Shown: positions 10,081-21,353, numbered from the stretch's first letter. The stretch: DNA of 64,000 nt from an uncultured Prochlorococcus sp. (GCA_902578845.1 CACHEM010000005.1:4416-68415), one strand, 5' to 3'. Numbers and translations: made by a program. Notes: generated by a model from the letters alone, not told the origin.

Positions 10081-11501
10081 AGTGACTTAAATAATCTTTG
10101 TTGTGTGTTGTGATTGACAATAGGGCTTGAATAATTATTTTTTTCTAAATTAGATATTTCCCCATTTAATATGTCTGAATTTGAAAATTTAGATAATTCA
10201 GGTATCCAATATTTTATATATTCGCAAATAGGATCAAATTTTTTTGCTTGGGTATATGGATTAAAAATTCTAAGTGGTTTTGGATCCATACCGCTACTGG
10301 CGCTCCACTGCCATCCCCCATTATTCGCAGCTAAGTCTCCATCTACCAAAGTCTTCATAAATTTTTCCTCGCCCATTTGCCAATTACATATAAGATCTTT
10401 TACCAGAAATGAAGCGACTATCATGCGACATCTGTTATGCATCCAGCCAGTACTATTTAGTTGACGCATTGCAGCATCAACTATAGGTACGCCTGTCTCT
10501 CCGTTGCTCCAATGTTGAAACCATTTATTATTGTTTTGCCAAGGAAATTTATCCCATTTTTTTCTATAAGGACCTTTCTCTAACTCCGGGAAATGGAATA
10601 AGCAATGTTGATAAAATTCACGCCAAACAAGTTCTTTTTGCCAAGTTTCAATTGATAGGTAATTTTCTTGATTTTTAAAATCTGAATTTAAATTTAATGT
10701 GGCGTTCCAAACTTTTCTAATGCTGATGGTGCCGAATCTGAGAGATGCACTTAAAAAAGATGTCCCATTATGGGAGGGTAAATCTCTTGCAGAATTATAA
10801 GAATATATTTTTTTTTCGTTAATGAAGTTTTCTAATAATGTTTCCGCAGCATTCTCTCCAGGTCTACACGGACAAATATTCGAACCAGTAAATTTAATAT
10901 TTTTGAGAAATTTCTTTAAAACTGAATCAGATGAATTTATTTTCTTATTTTCTTTAAGTTTATTATTTATATCTTTAAACTGGAAAATAACTTTATCTTG
11001 ATTATATGAACCTAATAAATTCATTTTTGATTTAAGGTTTTTGTAAAAAGGTCCATAAACCGAATAAGGTTTATTATTCCCTGAAAATATTTTTAAAGGC
11101 TCTATTAGTAAGTGATCCCAAGATTCAATAACTTTAATATTTTTTTCCTCTAAAAAATTTTTTATTTGAAAATCTCGATTAATCTCATAAGGTTCAATTG
11201 ATTTATTCCAAAAAACAAATTTAGCATTTATTGTATTTGCTAATTGAGGAATTATTAATACCGGATCTCCTTCCTCTATAACGAGTCTACTACCCATTTT
11301 TTTCCAATTATTTCCTAATTCTTTAAGCGAATTTCCTAGAAACCAAGCTCTTGAATTGGCATTGAAATCGTGTGTGTAATTTTTATCTAATATGTAAGTT
11401 GAAGTAATAGCATTTGATAATGAAAATGCTTTGATTAAAGCTTGATTATCAAATATTCTTAAATCCTTTCTATGCCAAAAAAGTATTCTAGGTTTATTCA
11501 T
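10065..11501 (-). CDS. phrB: Deoxyribodipyrimidine photolyase
   Basis: This is a light-driven DNA repair enzyme or cryptochrome-family protein of 478 aa. The N-terminal Rossmann antenna domain starts RILFWHRKDLRIFDNQAL. The C-terminal FAD domain shows ETWQKELVWREFYQH, TGVPIVDAAMRQLNSTGWMHNR, read in pieces, and DGDLAANNGGWQWSASSG. The Trp-rich FAD pocket fits class I CPD photolyases. The ATG overlaps the upstream NUDIX stop by 4 bp, so translation is coupled. Photolyase suits a surface-ocean, high-light life style. Confidence 0.92.
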   Translation of the reverse strand: MNKPRILFWHRKDLRIFDNQALIKAFSLSNAITSTYILDKNYTHDFNANSRAWFLGNSLKELGNNWKKMGSRLVIEEGDPVLIIPQLANTINAKFVFWNKSIEPYEINRDFQIKNFLEEKNIKVIESWDHLLIEPLKIFSGNNKPYSVYGPFYKNLKSKMNLLGSYNQDKVIFQFKDINNKLKENKKINSSDSVLKKFLKNIKFTGSNICPCRPGENAAETLLENFINEKKIYSYNSARDLPSHNGTSFLSASLRFGTISIRKVWNATLNLNSDFKNQENYLSIETWQKELVWREFYQHCLFHFPELEKGPYRKKWDKFPWQNNNKWFQHWSNGETGVPIVDAAMRQLNSTGWMHNRCRMIVASFLVKDLICNWQMGEEKFMKTLVDGDLAANNGGWQWSASSGMDPKPLRIFNPYTQAKKFDPICEYIKYWIPELSKFSNSDILNGEISNLEKNNYSSPIVNHNTQQRLFKSLYAEI

Positions 11502-12061
11502 AATTTATCTAAAAATTGTTTAGCTCTAAACCAAGCTGTAACAGTTTTTGCATCAAGAATTTCATCCCCACTAGAAATAAGATTATCTAGTTCGTTCGGA
11601 TCTAAAATTAATACTTCTATATCTTCATCTAAATCTCCTTTAACCTCAGAATTTAGTTTTCTCAAATCACGCGCTAAAAATAAATAAATTTCTTCATCTG
11701 CATAACCAGGAGCAGGGACAAGAGTTCCTAATTCATCCCATTTTTTTGCACTGAATCCAGTCTCTTCTTGTATCTCTCTTTGTATTGAATTAATAGGTGT
11801 TTCACCTATTTCTAATGTACCTGCTGGAAATTCTAATAAATACCTAGAAACAGCAAATCTATATTGCCGAAGAATGATAACTTGATTATCTTTTGTTATC
11901 GGCACGGCTAATGATGCTCCAGGATGCTTAATGTATCCATATTCACCTTCATGTCCATTTGGAAGTTCAATTCTATTTATCTCAAAACTAAATTTTTTTG
12001 ACTTCAACTCAGATATTTTTTCTTTAAAAATGGATCTTTTTATAAAGTTTTTATTGCCCAT
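11498..12061 (-). CDS. NUDIX hydrolase (ADP-ribose pyrophosphatase-like)
   Basis: The 187-aa protein has a NUDIX box beginning GTLEIGETPINSIQREIQEE and continuing TGFSA, matching Gx5Ex7REUxEExGU. The preceding VPITKDNQVIILRQYRFAVSRYLLEFPAG, read in pieces, is typical of ADP-ribose pyrophosphatases. It hydrolyses a nucleoside diphosphate linked to another moiety, probably ADP-sugars. The stop overlaps the photolyase start (ATGA), so the two form a unit with folK just upstream. Confidence 0.88.
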   Translation of the reverse strand: MGNKNFIKRSIFKEKISELKSKKFSFEINRIELPNGHEGEYGYIKHPGASLAVPITKDNQVIILRQYRFAVSRYLLEFPAGTLEIGETPINSIQREIQEETGFSAKKWDELGTLVPAPGYADEEIYLFLARDLRKLNSEVKGDLDEDIEVLILDPNELDNLISSGDEILDAKTVTAWFRAKQFLDKL

Positions 12062-12108
12062 AATTTTAAAATAAAAACAGCCTAACAGTTATTTTTTAGT
12101 TTTGTAAA

Positions 12109-12687
12109 TCATTTAATAGACCATTTTGGGTCATCAAACTTTTTGATTTTTTGGCTTCTACTTAAGATTTCAGATAGTGGCGTAATAACAAAATTCCTAT
12201 TCATGAATCGAGGATGAGGTAATGTTAATTCCTCGTCAATCGTATGAAAATCTTCCCACCAAAGAATATCTAAATCGAGACATCTTGATAGCCATTTCTT
12301 GCCCTTTGGCGTCTTTTCTCGTCCGAAAAAAATCTCTAACTTTTTTAGCTCTTTTAAAAGTAATTTCGCCTTTTTATTTGATGGTTTTGGAAAAGAATTA
12401 CTTTTTATAAGCAATAGAGTATTTAAATAATTTGGCTGCTCATTTTCAACTCCATGAGGTAATGACTCGTAAATTGAAGACCAAAAAAAGTATGCATGAA
12501 ATTTTCTTTTCTCGTCTTTTTGTTTGTTGGAATTTTCTCCCCATTCATTTATTATTTTTTCTATTTTTGGTTTGCACATTAATAGTGACTCAAGAGGGCT
12601 TCCGAATTTACTATCAATATTTGCTCCGAGGGATATACATAGTCCATTTTTGATATTAAGATTTGATAATTCCACTACAAAAAACAA
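12109..12687 (-). CDS. folK: 2-amino-4-hydroxy-6-hydroxymethyldihydropteridine pyrophosphokinase
   Basis: This is a folate biosynthesis enzyme that transfers pyrophosphate from ATP to 6-hydroxymethyl-dihydropterin. It shows [18 protein letters not shown] near the N-terminus, [23 protein letters not shown], read in pieces (pterin and ATP residues, GREK..RxxDxDIL), and LTLPHPRF near the end. The first possible start is TTG at 12687; a GTG at 12675 is an alternative. It faces chlD with a gap of only about 36 bp. Confidence 0.9.
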   Translation of the reverse strand: MFFVVELSNLNIKNGLCISLGANIDSKFGSPLESLLMCKPKIEKIINEWGENSNKQKDEKRKFHAYFFWSSIYESLPHGVENEQPNYLNTLLLIKSNSFPKPSNKKAKLLLKELKKLEIFFGREKTPKGKKWLSRCLDLDILWWEDFHTIDEELTLPHPRFMNRNFVITPLSEILSRSQKIKKFDDPKWSIK

Positions 12688-12723
12688 AGTTATTGGATAA
12701 ATTCTATATCAGGCATTTTTAAA

Positions 12724-14901
12724 GTGATTTTGAACCCCGAGTTAAAAGAAAAAGGAGAAATAAAAGATTTAATGAAGTCAAAGGATTCTTTTAGAGCTTT
12801 TCCTTTGGCGGCAATTACAGGTCATAGCTTATTGAAATTATCTCTGCTTTTGGCAGCAGTTGATCCTAGTTTAGGAGGAGTGATTATCGCTGGCGGAAGA
12901 GGTACTGGTAAGTCAGTATTAGCAAGAGGTTTGCATACTTTACTCCCTCCTATAGAGATATTAGATAATGAATCAATACTGGAAGAGTTAACTAAGAGAA
13001 ATAGTAATACTTCATTAAGACCTATTGGTAGGAACCTTGATCCAGATAAGCCAGCCGAATGGGATATTAGTACTAATAAATTGCTAGAGGAGGCAATTGG
13101 AAGTGATTATTTGAATCAAATTGAAGAAATTCCAAAAAAAGTAAGAGAGGCTCCATTTATTCAAGTTCCCATTGGCATAACTGAAGATAGACTTGTTGGA
13201 TCAATTGACGTCGCTGCCTCATTAAGTACGGGGGAACAAGTTTTTCAGCCTGGAATTTTGGCAGAGGCTCATAGGGGTGTTCTTTATGTAGACGATATAA
13301 ATTTATTGGACGATGGTATTGTAAATTTAATTCTTGAAGCTACAGGAAGAGAGAAAAATAATATTGAAAGAGATGGTTTAAGTCTTTCCCATCCTTGTAA
13401 GTCACTTTTAATAGCAACTTATAATCCTGAAGAAGGTGCTTTAAGAGATCATGTTTTAGATCGTTTTGCTATTGTCCTTTCCGCAGATCAATCTATTGAT
13501 AATGCTCAAAGAGTTGAGATTACAAAATCTGTTTTATCACACGCAGAAAATAATATTAAATTTTCAGAAAAATGGTCTGAAGAATCTGATAATTTATCTA
13601 CTCAATTAATTTTGGCAAGACAATGGTTAAAGGATGTCAAGATAACAACAGAGCAAATAACCTATTTAGTGAATGAAGCTCTTAGAGGAGGAGTAGAAGG
13701 GCATAGGTCAGAATTATTTGCAGTAAAAGTAGCGAAGGCTAATGCAGCTCTTCGAGGCGATGAGAATGTAAATTCTGAAGACTTAAAAGTCGCGGTAAGG
13801 TTAGTTATTCTACCACGAGCAATGCAAATGCCTCCAGATGATGATGATATTCAACCCCCCCCTCCAGAAGATCAGAGTCCCCCACCCCCACCTCAATCAA
13901 ACAATGAAGAGTCTGAACCTGAGGCGAATGACAATGATGATAATCAAGAGCAAGAAAAAGAGGAAGATAATTCTGATGGAGAAGAAGAATCTACTCCAGA
14001 TATACCTGAAGAATTCATATTAGATCCTGAGGCATGTATGGTTGACCCTGATTTATTGCTTTTTTCATCAGCTAAAGCGAAAGCGGGAAATAGTGGAAGT
14101 AGATCAGTCATATTTAGTGATAGTAGAGGAAGATATGTAAAACCTATTATTCCAAGAGGTAAAGTAAAAAGAATTGCTGTAGATGCTACTCTTCGAGCTG
14201 CTGCTCCTTATCAAAAATCCAGAAGATTAAGGAACCCTAATAAATCAATAGTTATTGAAGAAAATGATTTTAGGGCAAAGCTTCTTCAAAAAAAGGCTGG
14301 AGCTCTAGTGATTTTTCTTGTTGATGCTAGTGGCTCTATGGCTTTAAATAGAATGCAAAGTGCTAAAGGCGCAGTAATAAGACTTTTAACAGAGGCATAT
14401 GAGAATAGAGATGAAGTCGCTCTTATACCCTTTAGAGGAAATCAAGCAGAAGTTCTTTTGCCTCCAACAAGATCAATAACTGCTGCAAAAAGAAGGTTGG
14501 AAACAATGCCTTGCGGAGGTGGATCACCTTTGGCTCATGGGCTAACGCAATCAGCAAAAGTAGCAAAAAATGCTCTTTCTACTGGAGATATAGGTCAAGT
14601 TATTGTTGTTGGAATTACCGATGGAAGAGGAAATGTTCCATTAGGATTATCTCTAGGACAAAATGAGGTTGAAGGAAACGAAAATACAAATGCAAATTTA
14701 AAGCAAGAGGTTCTTGATATTGCAGCAAAATATCCAATGCTTGGGATAAAACTTTTGATAATTGATACAGAAAGAAAATTTATTGCAAGTGGATTTGGTA
14801 AAGAATTAGCAGAGGCAGCTCAAGGGAAATATGTTCAACTGCCAAAAGCCACAGATAAAGCAATCGCAGCTATGGCTTTAAATGCTATAAATGAATTCTA
14901 A
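12724..14901 (+). CDS. chlD: Magnesium chelatase subunit D
   Basis: ChlD is the ATPase-like/adaptor subunit of the ChlH-I-D complex that inserts Mg into protoporphyrin IX for chlorophyll. The N-terminal AAA+ domain has GGRGTGKS at about 57-64 and [11 protein letters not shown]. The middle linker (about 375-435) is rich in Pro, Asp and Glu. The C-terminal integrin-I/vWA domain carries the MIDAS motif DASGS near 534. The frame gives 725 aa from GTG. An ATG at 12772 ([14 protein letters not shown]) just before the conserved [11 protein letters not shown] block is an equally credible start. Confidence 0.95.
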   Translation: MILNPELKEKGEIKDLMKSKDSFRAFPLAAITGHSLLKLSLLLAAVDPSLGGVIIAGGRGTGKSVLARGLHTLLPPIEILDNESILEELTKRNSNTSLRPIGRNLDPDKPAEWDISTNKLLEEAIGSDYLNQIEEIPKKVREAPFIQVPIGITEDRLVGSIDVAASLSTGEQVFQPGILAEAHRGVLYVDDINLLDDGIVNLILEATGREKNNIERDGLSLSHPCKSLLIATYNPEEGALRDHVLDRFAIVLSADQSIDNAQRVEITKSVLSHAENNIKFSEKWSEESDNLSTQLILARQWLKDVKITTEQITYLVNEALRGGVEGHRSELFAVKVAKANAALRGDENVNSEDLKVAVRLVILPRAMQMPPDDDDIQPPPPEDQSPPPPPQSNNEESEPEANDNDDNQEQEKEEDNSDGEEESTPDIPEEFILDPEACMVDPDLLLFSSAKAKAGNSGSRSVIFSDSRGRYVKPIIPRGKVKRIAVDATLRAAAPYQKSRRLRNPNKSIVIEENDFRAKLLQKKAGALVIFLVDASGSMALNRMQSAKGAVIRLLTEAYENRDEVALIPFRGNQAEVLLPPTRSITAAKRRLETMPCGGGSPLAHGLTQSAKVAKNALSTGDIGQVIVVGITDGRGNVPLGLSLGQNEVEGNENTNANLKQEVLDIAAKYPMLGIKLLIIDTERKFIASGFGKELAEAAQGKYVQLPKATDKAIAAMALNAINEF

Positions 14902-14909
14902 ATATTTCT

Positions 14910-15755
14910 TTATGGATAAATTTCGTTAAGGAATTTTGAAAGTCCAATCGTTAAATCTCTTATAGATTTGGTTAATTCTTTATCTTGAGTTAATTTTTCA
15001 AAATCATCACTCATATCATCTATTTTGGTTGAAATAGATCTAGCAGCATTAATTGTCAATTTAATGTCATTAAGGGTTTCTTTGTCATCGATAGTAGACA
15101 AAATGTTATTCAAATGATTAGCAGCAATTGTAATTTCGTTTATTAGAGGTTCAACTCTTTCTATTTCTTTTTTCGATAAATAAATTAATTCATCAAGATT
15201 TTCTTGTGTTTTGTCAAATTGATCAATTGAGTTGAGGATGTTCTCAATTAGGTTTTCTTGATTTGTTTCTTTTAAAAGTTGACTTATTCTATTAGTTATA
15301 TTTGATAGACTTGATAGCTGCTTACCTGTAATAGTGTCTCCCTGACAAATAATTAATTTGGTATCACATTTTTCAGATATAGGCTTTGCAATGTTTTTAG
15401 CAATTGTCTTGTCACTAGTTTCTAAAGCAACTTGCACATCTCCTCCAAGGAAAGAATTTGTAACTACTCTCGCAAATGCAGGTTTTGGAAGGATAATTTC
15501 AGGATTATTTAAAACTATTTTTGCTTTAATTGATTCATTTGTAAACAATATATCTTCTATCGATCCTACTAAAATTCCTCTGTAAGTAACTGGAGATTTT
15601 TTTGATAAACCACTTGCGTTATTGAATTCAGCAAAGAGGTACCAATTTTTTGAAGATAATCTTACTCCCCTCAGCCAAAAAGAAAAAAATGTGAATATTA
15701 AAATTCCCCCTAATAAGGAAAAACCAACTATTGAATCTCGTAAGCTTCTACGCAT
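14910..15755 (-). CDS. MCE-family lipid transport protein (MlaD-like)
   Basis: The 281-aa protein has one N-terminal membrane helix (about 8-28, GFSLLGGILIFTFFSFWLRG) and an MCE domain (LFAEFNNASGLSKKSPVTYRGILVG, read in pieces). A long helical, coiled-coil-like C-terminus follows. By homology it is the periplasmic lipid-binding ring of an Mla/TGD-type importer. The ABC ATPase gene is 5 bp upstream on the same strand. The permease (MlaE/TGD1-type) is not in this neighbourhood. Confidence 0.85.
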   Translation of the reverse strand: MRRSLRDSIVGFSLLGGILIFTFFSFWLRGVRLSSKNWYLFAEFNNASGLSKKSPVTYRGILVGSIEDILFTNESIKAKIVLNNPEIILPKPAFARVVTNSFLGGDVQVALETSDKTIAKNIAKPISEKCDTKLIICQGDTITGKQLSSLSNITNRISQLLKETNQENLIENILNSIDQFDKTQENLDELIYLSKKEIERVEPLINEITIAANHLNNILSTIDDKETLNDIKLTINAARSISTKIDDMSDDFEKLTQDKELTKSIRDLTIGLSKFLNEIYP

Positions 15756-15760
15756 AATTT

Positions 15761-16546
15761 CTAAATGTCTTTGGGTTGCATTGGGCCATCAAGTTTTCCA
15801 TGCCTAAATTGAAATACATAGGGATCTTTACTCTCTTTAAATTCCTCAATTGAGCCTGCCCATCTAAATTTGCCTCCATAAAGCATTAAAACTTTATCTG
15901 AAGTCCTCTCTATAGTACTAAGAACATGGCTAACCACAATAGATGATCCGCGAGCTTTATCATTTGTTTTATTAATTAAATCTTCAATTCTTGAAGAGGC
16001 AATTGGATCAAGGCCGGCAGTAGGTTCATCAAAAAGTAATAATGGTTTAGTCTTTGTATTAAGAGTTTGATCAGTGATTAATGCTCTAGCAAAACTTACT
16101 CTTTTTTGCATGCCTCCGCTTAATTCATTTGGGAGTTTATTCTCAATATTAAATAAACCTACCTCAGCTAAGCATTCAGATACTATTTCATTAATAAACT
16201 TTTTAGATAGGTTTTTATTTCTCTTGAGGAGAAAGCCTACATTTTCTGCAATAGTTAAAGATCCTAATAAAGCCGGATTCTGAAAAACTAGTCTTACATC
16301 AGGAGGATTATTTTGATCTAATCTCAAATATGTTTGCTTCTCACCAAATATTTTTAATTCTCCTCTGGTTGGTAAAATGAGTCCTGCTAGTATTTTTAAT
16401 ATGGTTGATTTACCAGAACCAGAAGGGCCAACAATAGCTAATTTCTCTCCATCATGTAGTTCAAAATTTATTTGATTTAGTACATTTACTGACCCCCAGC
16501 TTATTGAGAGGTTTTTTGTTTCAACTGCATGCTTTGATTTTTTCAA
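15761..16546 (-). CDS. ABC transporter ATP-binding protein (MlaF/Mkl-like)
   Basis: This 261-aa ABC ATPase has Walker A GPSGSGKST near residue 40, Q-loop VFQNPAL, signature LSGGMQKRVSFARAL, Walker B LLLFDEPTAGLDP and H-loop VVSHVLSTIERT. The short loop after the signature and the neighbouring MCE gene point to the MlaF/TGD3 group for phospholipid transport between membranes. Its start diverges from the YvcK-like gene across 128 bp. Confidence 0.9.
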   Translation of the reverse strand: MKKSKHAVETKNLSISWGSVNVLNQINFELHDGEKLAIVGPSGSGKSTILKILAGLILPTRGELKIFGEKQTYLRLDQNNPPDVRLVFQNPALLGSLTIAENVGFLLKRNKNLSKKFINEIVSECLAEVGLFNIENKLPNELSGGMQKRVSFARALITDQTLNTKTKPLLLFDEPTAGLDPIASSRIEDLINKTNDKARGSSIVVSHVLSTIERTSDKVLMLYGGKFRWAGSIEEFKESKDPYVFQFRHGKLDGPMQPKDI

Positions 16547-16674
16547 AATTTATATAAAAAACGTCTATTATTTTATTTTGCCTATTTTTATAAATAAAAA
16601 AAGGGTGTATGAATTTGATTTATAATGATTTTATATATTTTTAAATTTGAGAAAAATATTTAAGAGGTTTTTTA

Positions 16675-18060
16675 ATGAATAAACGTAAAAAAAGGGTAAG
16701 AAGATACTATAAAACTTTTAAAAAGTCTAACTTTGTCTTGTTGAACAAAATCATAAGAATTTTGAGTTGGCTTTTGCCAGGATTGGTAATAAAAAGATGG
16801 ATGTTTACATCTGCGATAGGATTTTTGACTACATTATTAGGATTGGCAATTTGGACAAATTTAAGACCGCTCTATTGGCTTATTGAAATCTTTTTTGGGG
16901 TAATGACAGGTTTAACTAGTATTTTGCCTGTTTCATTAATGGGGCCATTTATTTTTGTTATTGGATTATTATTAATCGGGATTGGACAAAATAGAAGTAT
17001 TAATTCGATTCAAAAAGCGCTTGTTCCAGAAAAAAATACATTTTTAGTTGATGCATTAAGAGTTAAAAGTAAATTAAACAGAGGTCCAAATATTGTTGCA
17101 ATTGGCGGAGGTACAGGCTTGTCTACTCTACTGAAAGGCTTGAAAAATTACAGTAGCAACATTACAGCAATCGTAACTGTATCCGATGATGGTGGAAGTA
17201 GTGGAATTCTCAGAAAACAATTAGGTGTGCAACCTCCAGGAGATATTAGAAATTGTTTGGCAGCCTTATCAAACGAAGAACCCACTTTAACTAGATTATT
17301 TCAGTATAGATTTTCAGGAGGAAGTGGTCTTGATGGTCATAGTTTTGGAAATCTATTCTTGTCAGCTTTAACAACAATTACAGGCAGTTTAGAAAAAGCA
17401 GTTCAAGCCTCTAGTAAGGTTTTGGCGGTGCAAGGTCAAGTTTTACCTGCAACAAATATTGATGTTATGTTATGGGCCGAATTAGAAGACGGTGAAAAAA
17501 TTTTTGGCGAAAGCAATATCAGCAAATCTAGAAAATTAATTTCGCGGATTGGTTACTTACCGGAAAATCCTTCAGCTCTTCCAAGTGCTCTTGAGTCTAT
17601 AAAAGAAGCTGATTTAATTGTTCTTGGCCCAGGTAGTCTATACACTTCTTTATTGCCTAATCTCTTGGTGCCTGAGATTGTTGATGCCTTATTGCAGAGT
17701 AATGCGCCCAAAATTTATATAAGTAATTTGATGACTCAGCCAGGAGAAACAGATGGACTTGATGTTTATCAACATATTAAAGCAATAGAAAAACAATTAT
17801 CCAATTTTGGCGTTAATACTCGAATTTTTAATTCAATCTTATCTCAGATTCAATTTGAAAAATCTCCATTAGTAGACTATTACGCAAGTAGAGGAGCTGC
17901 GCCAGTAATATGTAATAAAGAAAAGTTGTTATCTGAGGGTTATTATGTCTTGCAAGCACCATTATATTCAAAGAGGATAACACCAACTCTTAGACATGAT
18001 CCAAGGAGACTCTCAAGAGCAGTTATGTTTATATACCGCAAGTTAAAAAAATTAAACTAA
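16675..18060 (+). CDS. YvcK/CofD-like membrane-anchored protein
   Basis: The 461-aa protein has a basic N-terminus and two hydrophobic segments (about 40-62 and 75-110). A GluA/CofD-like Rossmann domain follows: [44 protein letters not shown], and [16 protein letters not shown]. Bacillus YvcK is needed for growth on gluconeogenic substrates and for envelope shape. The membrane anchor is typical of cyanobacterial forms. AAGAGG lies before the ATG. The 3' end overlaps ndhJ by 4 bp, convergent. Confidence 0.86.
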   Translation: MNKRKKRVRRYYKTFKKSNFVLLNKIIRILSWLLPGLVIKRWMFTSAIGFLTTLLGLAIWTNLRPLYWLIEIFFGVMTGLTSILPVSLMGPFIFVIGLLLIGIGQNRSINSIQKALVPEKNTFLVDALRVKSKLNRGPNIVAIGGGTGLSTLLKGLKNYSSNITAIVTVSDDGGSSGILRKQLGVQPPGDIRNCLAALSNEEPTLTRLFQYRFSGGSGLDGHSFGNLFLSALTTITGSLEKAVQASSKVLAVQGQVLPATNIDVMLWAELEDGEKIFGESNISKSRKLISRIGYLPENPSALPSALESIKEADLIVLGPGSLYTSLLPNLLVPEIVDALLQSNAPKIYISNLMTQPGETDGLDVYQHIKAIEKQLSNFGVNTRIFNSILSQIQFEKSPLVDYYASRGAAPVICNKEKLLSEGYYVLQAPLYSKRITPTLRHDPRRLSRAVMFIYRKLKKLN

Positions 18061-18587
18061 TAAGCATCTTGAAGTTCATAGAAGTCTGGCTGAATATAAT
18101 CTTTTCGCAATGGCCATCCTCTCCAGTCTTCAGGCATTAATAGTCTTTTGGGGTTGGGATGATCAATGAAATTTATTCCATACATATCAAAAGTCTCTCT
18201 CTCTTGCCAATCACTTCCTTTAAAAATTTTATACAAACTAGGGATTGATAAATCAGAATCTCTTTTTAAGAAAACTTTTAATCTAACTTCTTTAATTTTT
18301 CCAATTTTTTGTAAATCGTCAACAGTTATAAAGTGGTAAAAACTTACAAGATTTTTGCCTGGTCCCTCATCATATCCTCCTTGACATTGGAGATAGTTGA
18401 AACCGTAATTTCTTAAAGCTAGTACTGCTTCATATAATTTGTTAGGTTCCACAGAAATATTTTCAATTCCTATGTGATCATCAGATAAAGATTGATTAGG
18501 AATGCCATCTTTTGATAAAGATTGACTTATAAACCCTTCTTTTTCTATTGAAGTATTTGTGGATTTGGCTAAACCGTCTTTTTCCAT
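18057..18587 (-). CDS. ndhJ: NAD(P)H-quinone oxidoreductase subunit J
   Basis: A 30-kDa-type subunit of the peripheral arm of NDH-1 (cyclic electron flow, respiration), 176 aa. It ends with the conserved [36 protein letters not shown] block, read in pieces. The N-terminal 40 residues are an extension with near-repeated [10 protein letters not shown] / [10 protein letters not shown] units, which looks lineage-specific. The ATG overlaps the ndhK stop by one base (TAATG). Confidence 0.96.
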   Translation of the reverse strand: MEKDGLAKSTNTSIEKEGFISQSLSKDGIPNQSLSDDHIGIENISVEPNKLYEAVLALRNYGFNYLQCQGGYDEGPGKNLVSFYHFITVDDLQKIGKIKEVRLKVFLKRDSDLSIPSLYKIFKGSDWQERETFDMYGINFIDHPNPKRLLMPEDWRGWPLRKDYIQPDFYELQDAY

Positions 18588-19321
18588 TAATCTTCTAAAG
18601 TATTGATAATTTCGTTTTTTTCGTCGTTTGTAGGTAATTCAGTTATTTTTTCTTTTTTTGAGGAGGGGATGACTTTATCTGAATTTTTGTTTAGATATTC
18701 TCCAGTATTTTCTGAGAAAACAAGATTCATTTTGTGATCAATTGTTATGTATCTGTGAGTTTGTTCTGTTTTTGTGCGCTCTAAAATTGATTCATTACCA
18801 ACTTTTTTTCTTAATTTAATTACAGCATCAAAAATTGCTTCTGGTCTTGGTGGACATCCTGGAAGGTATAAATCAACTGGTATCAATTTATCAACACCTC
18901 TTACAGCAGTTGTTGAATCTGCGCTGAACATTCCCCCTGTGATTGTGCAAGCACCCATGGCAATCACATATTTAGGTTCAGGCATTTGTTCATAAAGTCT
19001 TACTAGGGCTGGGGCCATCTTCATGGTTACTGTTCCTGCAACTATTAGCAAATCTGCTTGCCTTGGCGAGCTTCTTGGTACTAATCCAAATCTATCAAAA
19101 TCAAATCTAGATCCGATTAAGGCAGCAAATTCTATAAAACAACAAGCTGTTCCATACAAGAGAGGCCACAGACTGCTAAGTCTTGCCCAATTATGAAGAT
19201 CGTCTAAACTTGTCAATATAATATTTTCACTTAAGTCTGTAGTAACTTGTGGTGCACCAAGAGGATTGCAAGTTCCTTCTCGGATTTCTCTAATTGCTTT
19301 TGGGGATAATTGTGGATTCAA
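18587..19321 (-). CDS. ndhK: NAD(P)H-quinone oxidoreductase subunit K
   Basis: The 20-kDa/PSST-type subunit carrying the N2-type 4Fe-4S cluster near the quinone site, 244 aa. Cluster ligands are visible in [22 protein letters not shown] and [30 protein letters not shown], read in pieces, is characteristic. The C-terminal 55 residues are a poorly conserved charged tail. It is the middle gene of ndhC-K-J, with a 4-bp gap to ndhC. Confidence 0.97.
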   Translation of the reverse strand: MNPQLSPKAIREIREGTCNPLGAPQVTTDLSENIILTSLDDLHNWARLSSLWPLLYGTACCFIEFAALIGSRFDFDRFGLVPRSSPRQADLLIVAGTVTMKMAPALVRLYEQMPEPKYVIAMGACTITGGMFSADSTTAVRGVDKLIPVDLYLPGCPPRPEAIFDAVIKLRKKVGNESILERTKTEQTHRYITIDHKMNLVFSENTGEYLNKNSDKVIPSSKKEKITELPTNDEKNEIINTLED

Positions 19322-19325
19322 TTTT

Positions 19326-19688
19326 TTAACTCCATTCTAAAGCACCTTTTCTCCATGCATATGCTAATGCAATAACAAGTATTGCAATGAAAATTAAAGC
19401 CTCAATAAAAGCTAATAAGCCTAATCTATTGAAAGCAACAGCCCAAGGGTAAAGGAATACTGTTTCTACATCAAATATAACGAAAACTAAGGCAAACATG
19501 TAATAACGAATATTAAATTGAATCCATGCTCCACCTATAGGCTCCATTCCAGATTCATATGTAAGTTTTCTTTCCCCTGTTCTGCCTTTTGGGGCAACGA
19601 TGAGATTAGTTACTAAAGCTAATACTGGGACAGCTGCGGCAATCAGAAGGAATCCTAAAAAATATTCATAGCCAGTTAATAAAAACAT
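19326..19688 (-). CDS. ndhC: NAD(P)H-quinone oxidoreductase subunit 3 (C)
   Basis: A membrane subunit of NDH-1 with 120 aa and three predicted helices (about 8-28, 64-86, 90-112). The conserved loop [20 protein letters not shown], which joins helices 1 and 2 near the quinone channel, and [15 protein letters not shown] identify it. It is the first gene of the ndhC-K-J operon. It faces the rubredoxin gene across about 77 bp. Confidence 0.97.
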   Translation of the reverse strand: MFLLTGYEYFLGFLLIAAAVPVLALVTNLIVAPKGRTGERKLTYESGMEPIGGAWIQFNIRYYMFALVFVIFDVETVFLYPWAVAFNRLGLLAFIEALIFIAILVIALAYAWRKGALEWS

Positions 19689-19765
19689 CTTAAAAAATTA
19701 ATTTTGAATAAAAGTCGCTTAATTAAGCAAAATCTTTTAAAGTTCTTAAAGAACAATAATAAACC

Positions 19766-20194
19766 GTGAGTGAAAACATTCAACCAGCCTCTGAGGAAAA
19801 CAAAATAGTTGAAGGCTTTGAGAAAGAAAAACTTTCCGAAAACTCTACAGGAACTAATGTTAAACAATCTGTACTTAATCTAGAACAAAATAGATTCGAA
19901 TGTAGAAGTTGTGGATATATTTATGATCCGTCTGAAGGAAATAAAAAACTAAATATACCTAAAAATACTCCTTTTTCAGAATTGGATGGGAATACTTTTG
20001 CTTGCCCTGTTTGTCGAGCCGGTAAAAATTTTTATAAGGATATTGGATCTAGAGCAAAACCTAGTGGATTTGAAGAAAATTTAGTTTATGGATTTGGATT
20101 TAATAGCTTACCTCCTGGACAAAAAAATATATTGATATTTGGAGGTTTGGCTTTTGCTGCTGCGATGTTCCTCTCTTTGTACTCTTTGCATTAA
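19766..20194 (+). CDS. rubA: Membrane-anchored rubredoxin (RubA type)
   Basis: The 142-aa protein has an acidic N-terminal extension. A rubredoxin domain with two iron-binding knuckles follows: CRSCGYIYDPSEG at about 48-60 and CPVCRAGKNF at about 78-87. A C-terminal membrane helix is at about 118-138. In cyanobacteria and plants this anchored rubredoxin is needed for photosystem assembly, and its neighbours ycf48 and psbEFLJ fit that role. It starts at GTG; ycf48 follows after 9 bp, so this is probably one operon. Confidence 0.93.
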   Translation: MSENIQPASEENKIVEGFEKEKLSENSTGTNVKQSVLNLEQNRFECRSCGYIYDPSEGNKKLNIPKNTPFSELDGNTFACPVCRAGKNFYKDIGSRAKPSGFEENLVYGFGFNSLPPGQKNILIFGGLAFAAAMFLSLYSLH

Positions 20195-20203
20195 TATAAT
20201 TAA

Positions 20204-21217
20204 ATGAAAAATTTTTTTACCAGTATTCCTAATCTTCTTTTATCTGTAGTTCTCTGTTTTGTTTTAAGCAGTTGTTCATCTACAGGCCTCAAGATGAATG
20301 AAAGCAGCCCTTGGAAAACAATTCAGTTTGAAGATCAGGCTAATGCTTTAGATGTTGATTTTATAGATGACAATCATGGGTTTTTAGTAGGCTCAAACAG
20401 ATTGATTATGGAATCTACTGATGGTGGTGAAACATGGGAAAAAAGATCATTAGATATTTCTGCTGAAGAGAACTTTCGACTTCTCGATATAGATTTTAAG
20501 GGTTCTGAAGGTTGGTTAATAGGGCAACCCTCTCTCGTAATGCATACTTTAGATGAAGGTAAAAATTGGACTAGGCTTTCACTTGGGAAGTTACCAGGCC
20601 AACCTTTCTTAGTTACCACTATTGATGAAGGAGTTGCTCAATTGGCAACAACGTCAGCAGCTATTTATGAAACTTCCAATAGCGGTGAAACATGGGAGGC
20701 AAAAGTATCAGACCCTTCGGAACAGGGAGGTATAAGAGATTTAAGAAGAACATCTAGCGGTGATTATGTGAGCGTAAGCAGTCTTGGAAATTTCTTCTCT
20801 ACTCTTGATAGTGATAGTAATACTTGGATTGCTCACCAAAGAGCAAGTAGTAAGAGAGTGCAAAGCATTGGTTTCAATCCAGAAGGAAGTTTATGGATGC
20901 TTTCAAGAGGTGCGGAAATTAGATTTAATGAAGATTCTAATAATCTAGAAAGTTGGTCAAAGCCTATTATCCCTATTCTTAATGGTTATAATTATTTAGA
21001 CATGGGATGGGACCCGAATGGTGACATATGGGCTGGCGGTGGTAATGGCACTTTAATTGTAAGTAAAGATCAAGGTGAAACTTGGAATTCAGATCCTCTT
21101 GCTTCTGCATTGCCTACTAACTATATAAAAATAGTTTTTCTTGATAAGGAGTCTTTAGATAATCAAAAAGGTTTCATACTTGGCGAGCGTGGTTACATTC
21201 TTAAATGGAATGGCTAA
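20204..21217 (+). CDS. ycf48: Photosystem II assembly factor Ycf48
   Basis: The 337-aa lumenal lipoprotein helps early D1 assembly and repair (HCF136 in plants). The N-terminus has a lipoprotein signal with lipobox around LSSCSS (residues 21-26). The rest is a seven-bladed BNR-type propeller with recurring [23 protein letters not shown] and DQGETWNS units. Conserved arginines typical of the family appear in [10 protein letters not shown]. It sits between the rubredoxin and psbE. Confidence 0.95.
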   Translation: MKNFFTSIPNLLLSVVLCFVLSSCSSTGLKMNESSPWKTIQFEDQANALDVDFIDDNHGFLVGSNRLIMESTDGGETWEKRSLDISAEENFRLLDIDFKGSEGWLIGQPSLVMHTLDEGKNWTRLSLGKLPGQPFLVTTIDEGVAQLATTSAAIYETSNSGETWEAKVSDPSEQGGIRDLRRTSSGDYVSVSSLGNFFSTLDSDSNTWIAHQRASSKRVQSIGFNPEGSLWMLSRGAEIRFNEDSNNLESWSKPIIPILNGYNYLDMGWDPNGDIWAGGGNGTLIVSKDQGETWNSDPLASALPTNYIKIVFLDKESLDNQKGFILGERGYILKWNG

Positions 21218-21353
21218 ATACGTAATAACTTAAAAAATAATAAAAAAAATCTTAATTTTAGATTAATTTAGCAACTGTCTGTAACCAAGCTGTTAATTTC
21301 TTCGCGAACTTATGATTTTACACTGTAAGATCATATGGTAAACATTTGTGATT

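Noticed and set aside
13838..14023. ORF within the chlD acidic linker on another frame
   Set aside because: It is a shadow of the low-complexity Asp/Glu/Pro-coding part of chlD.
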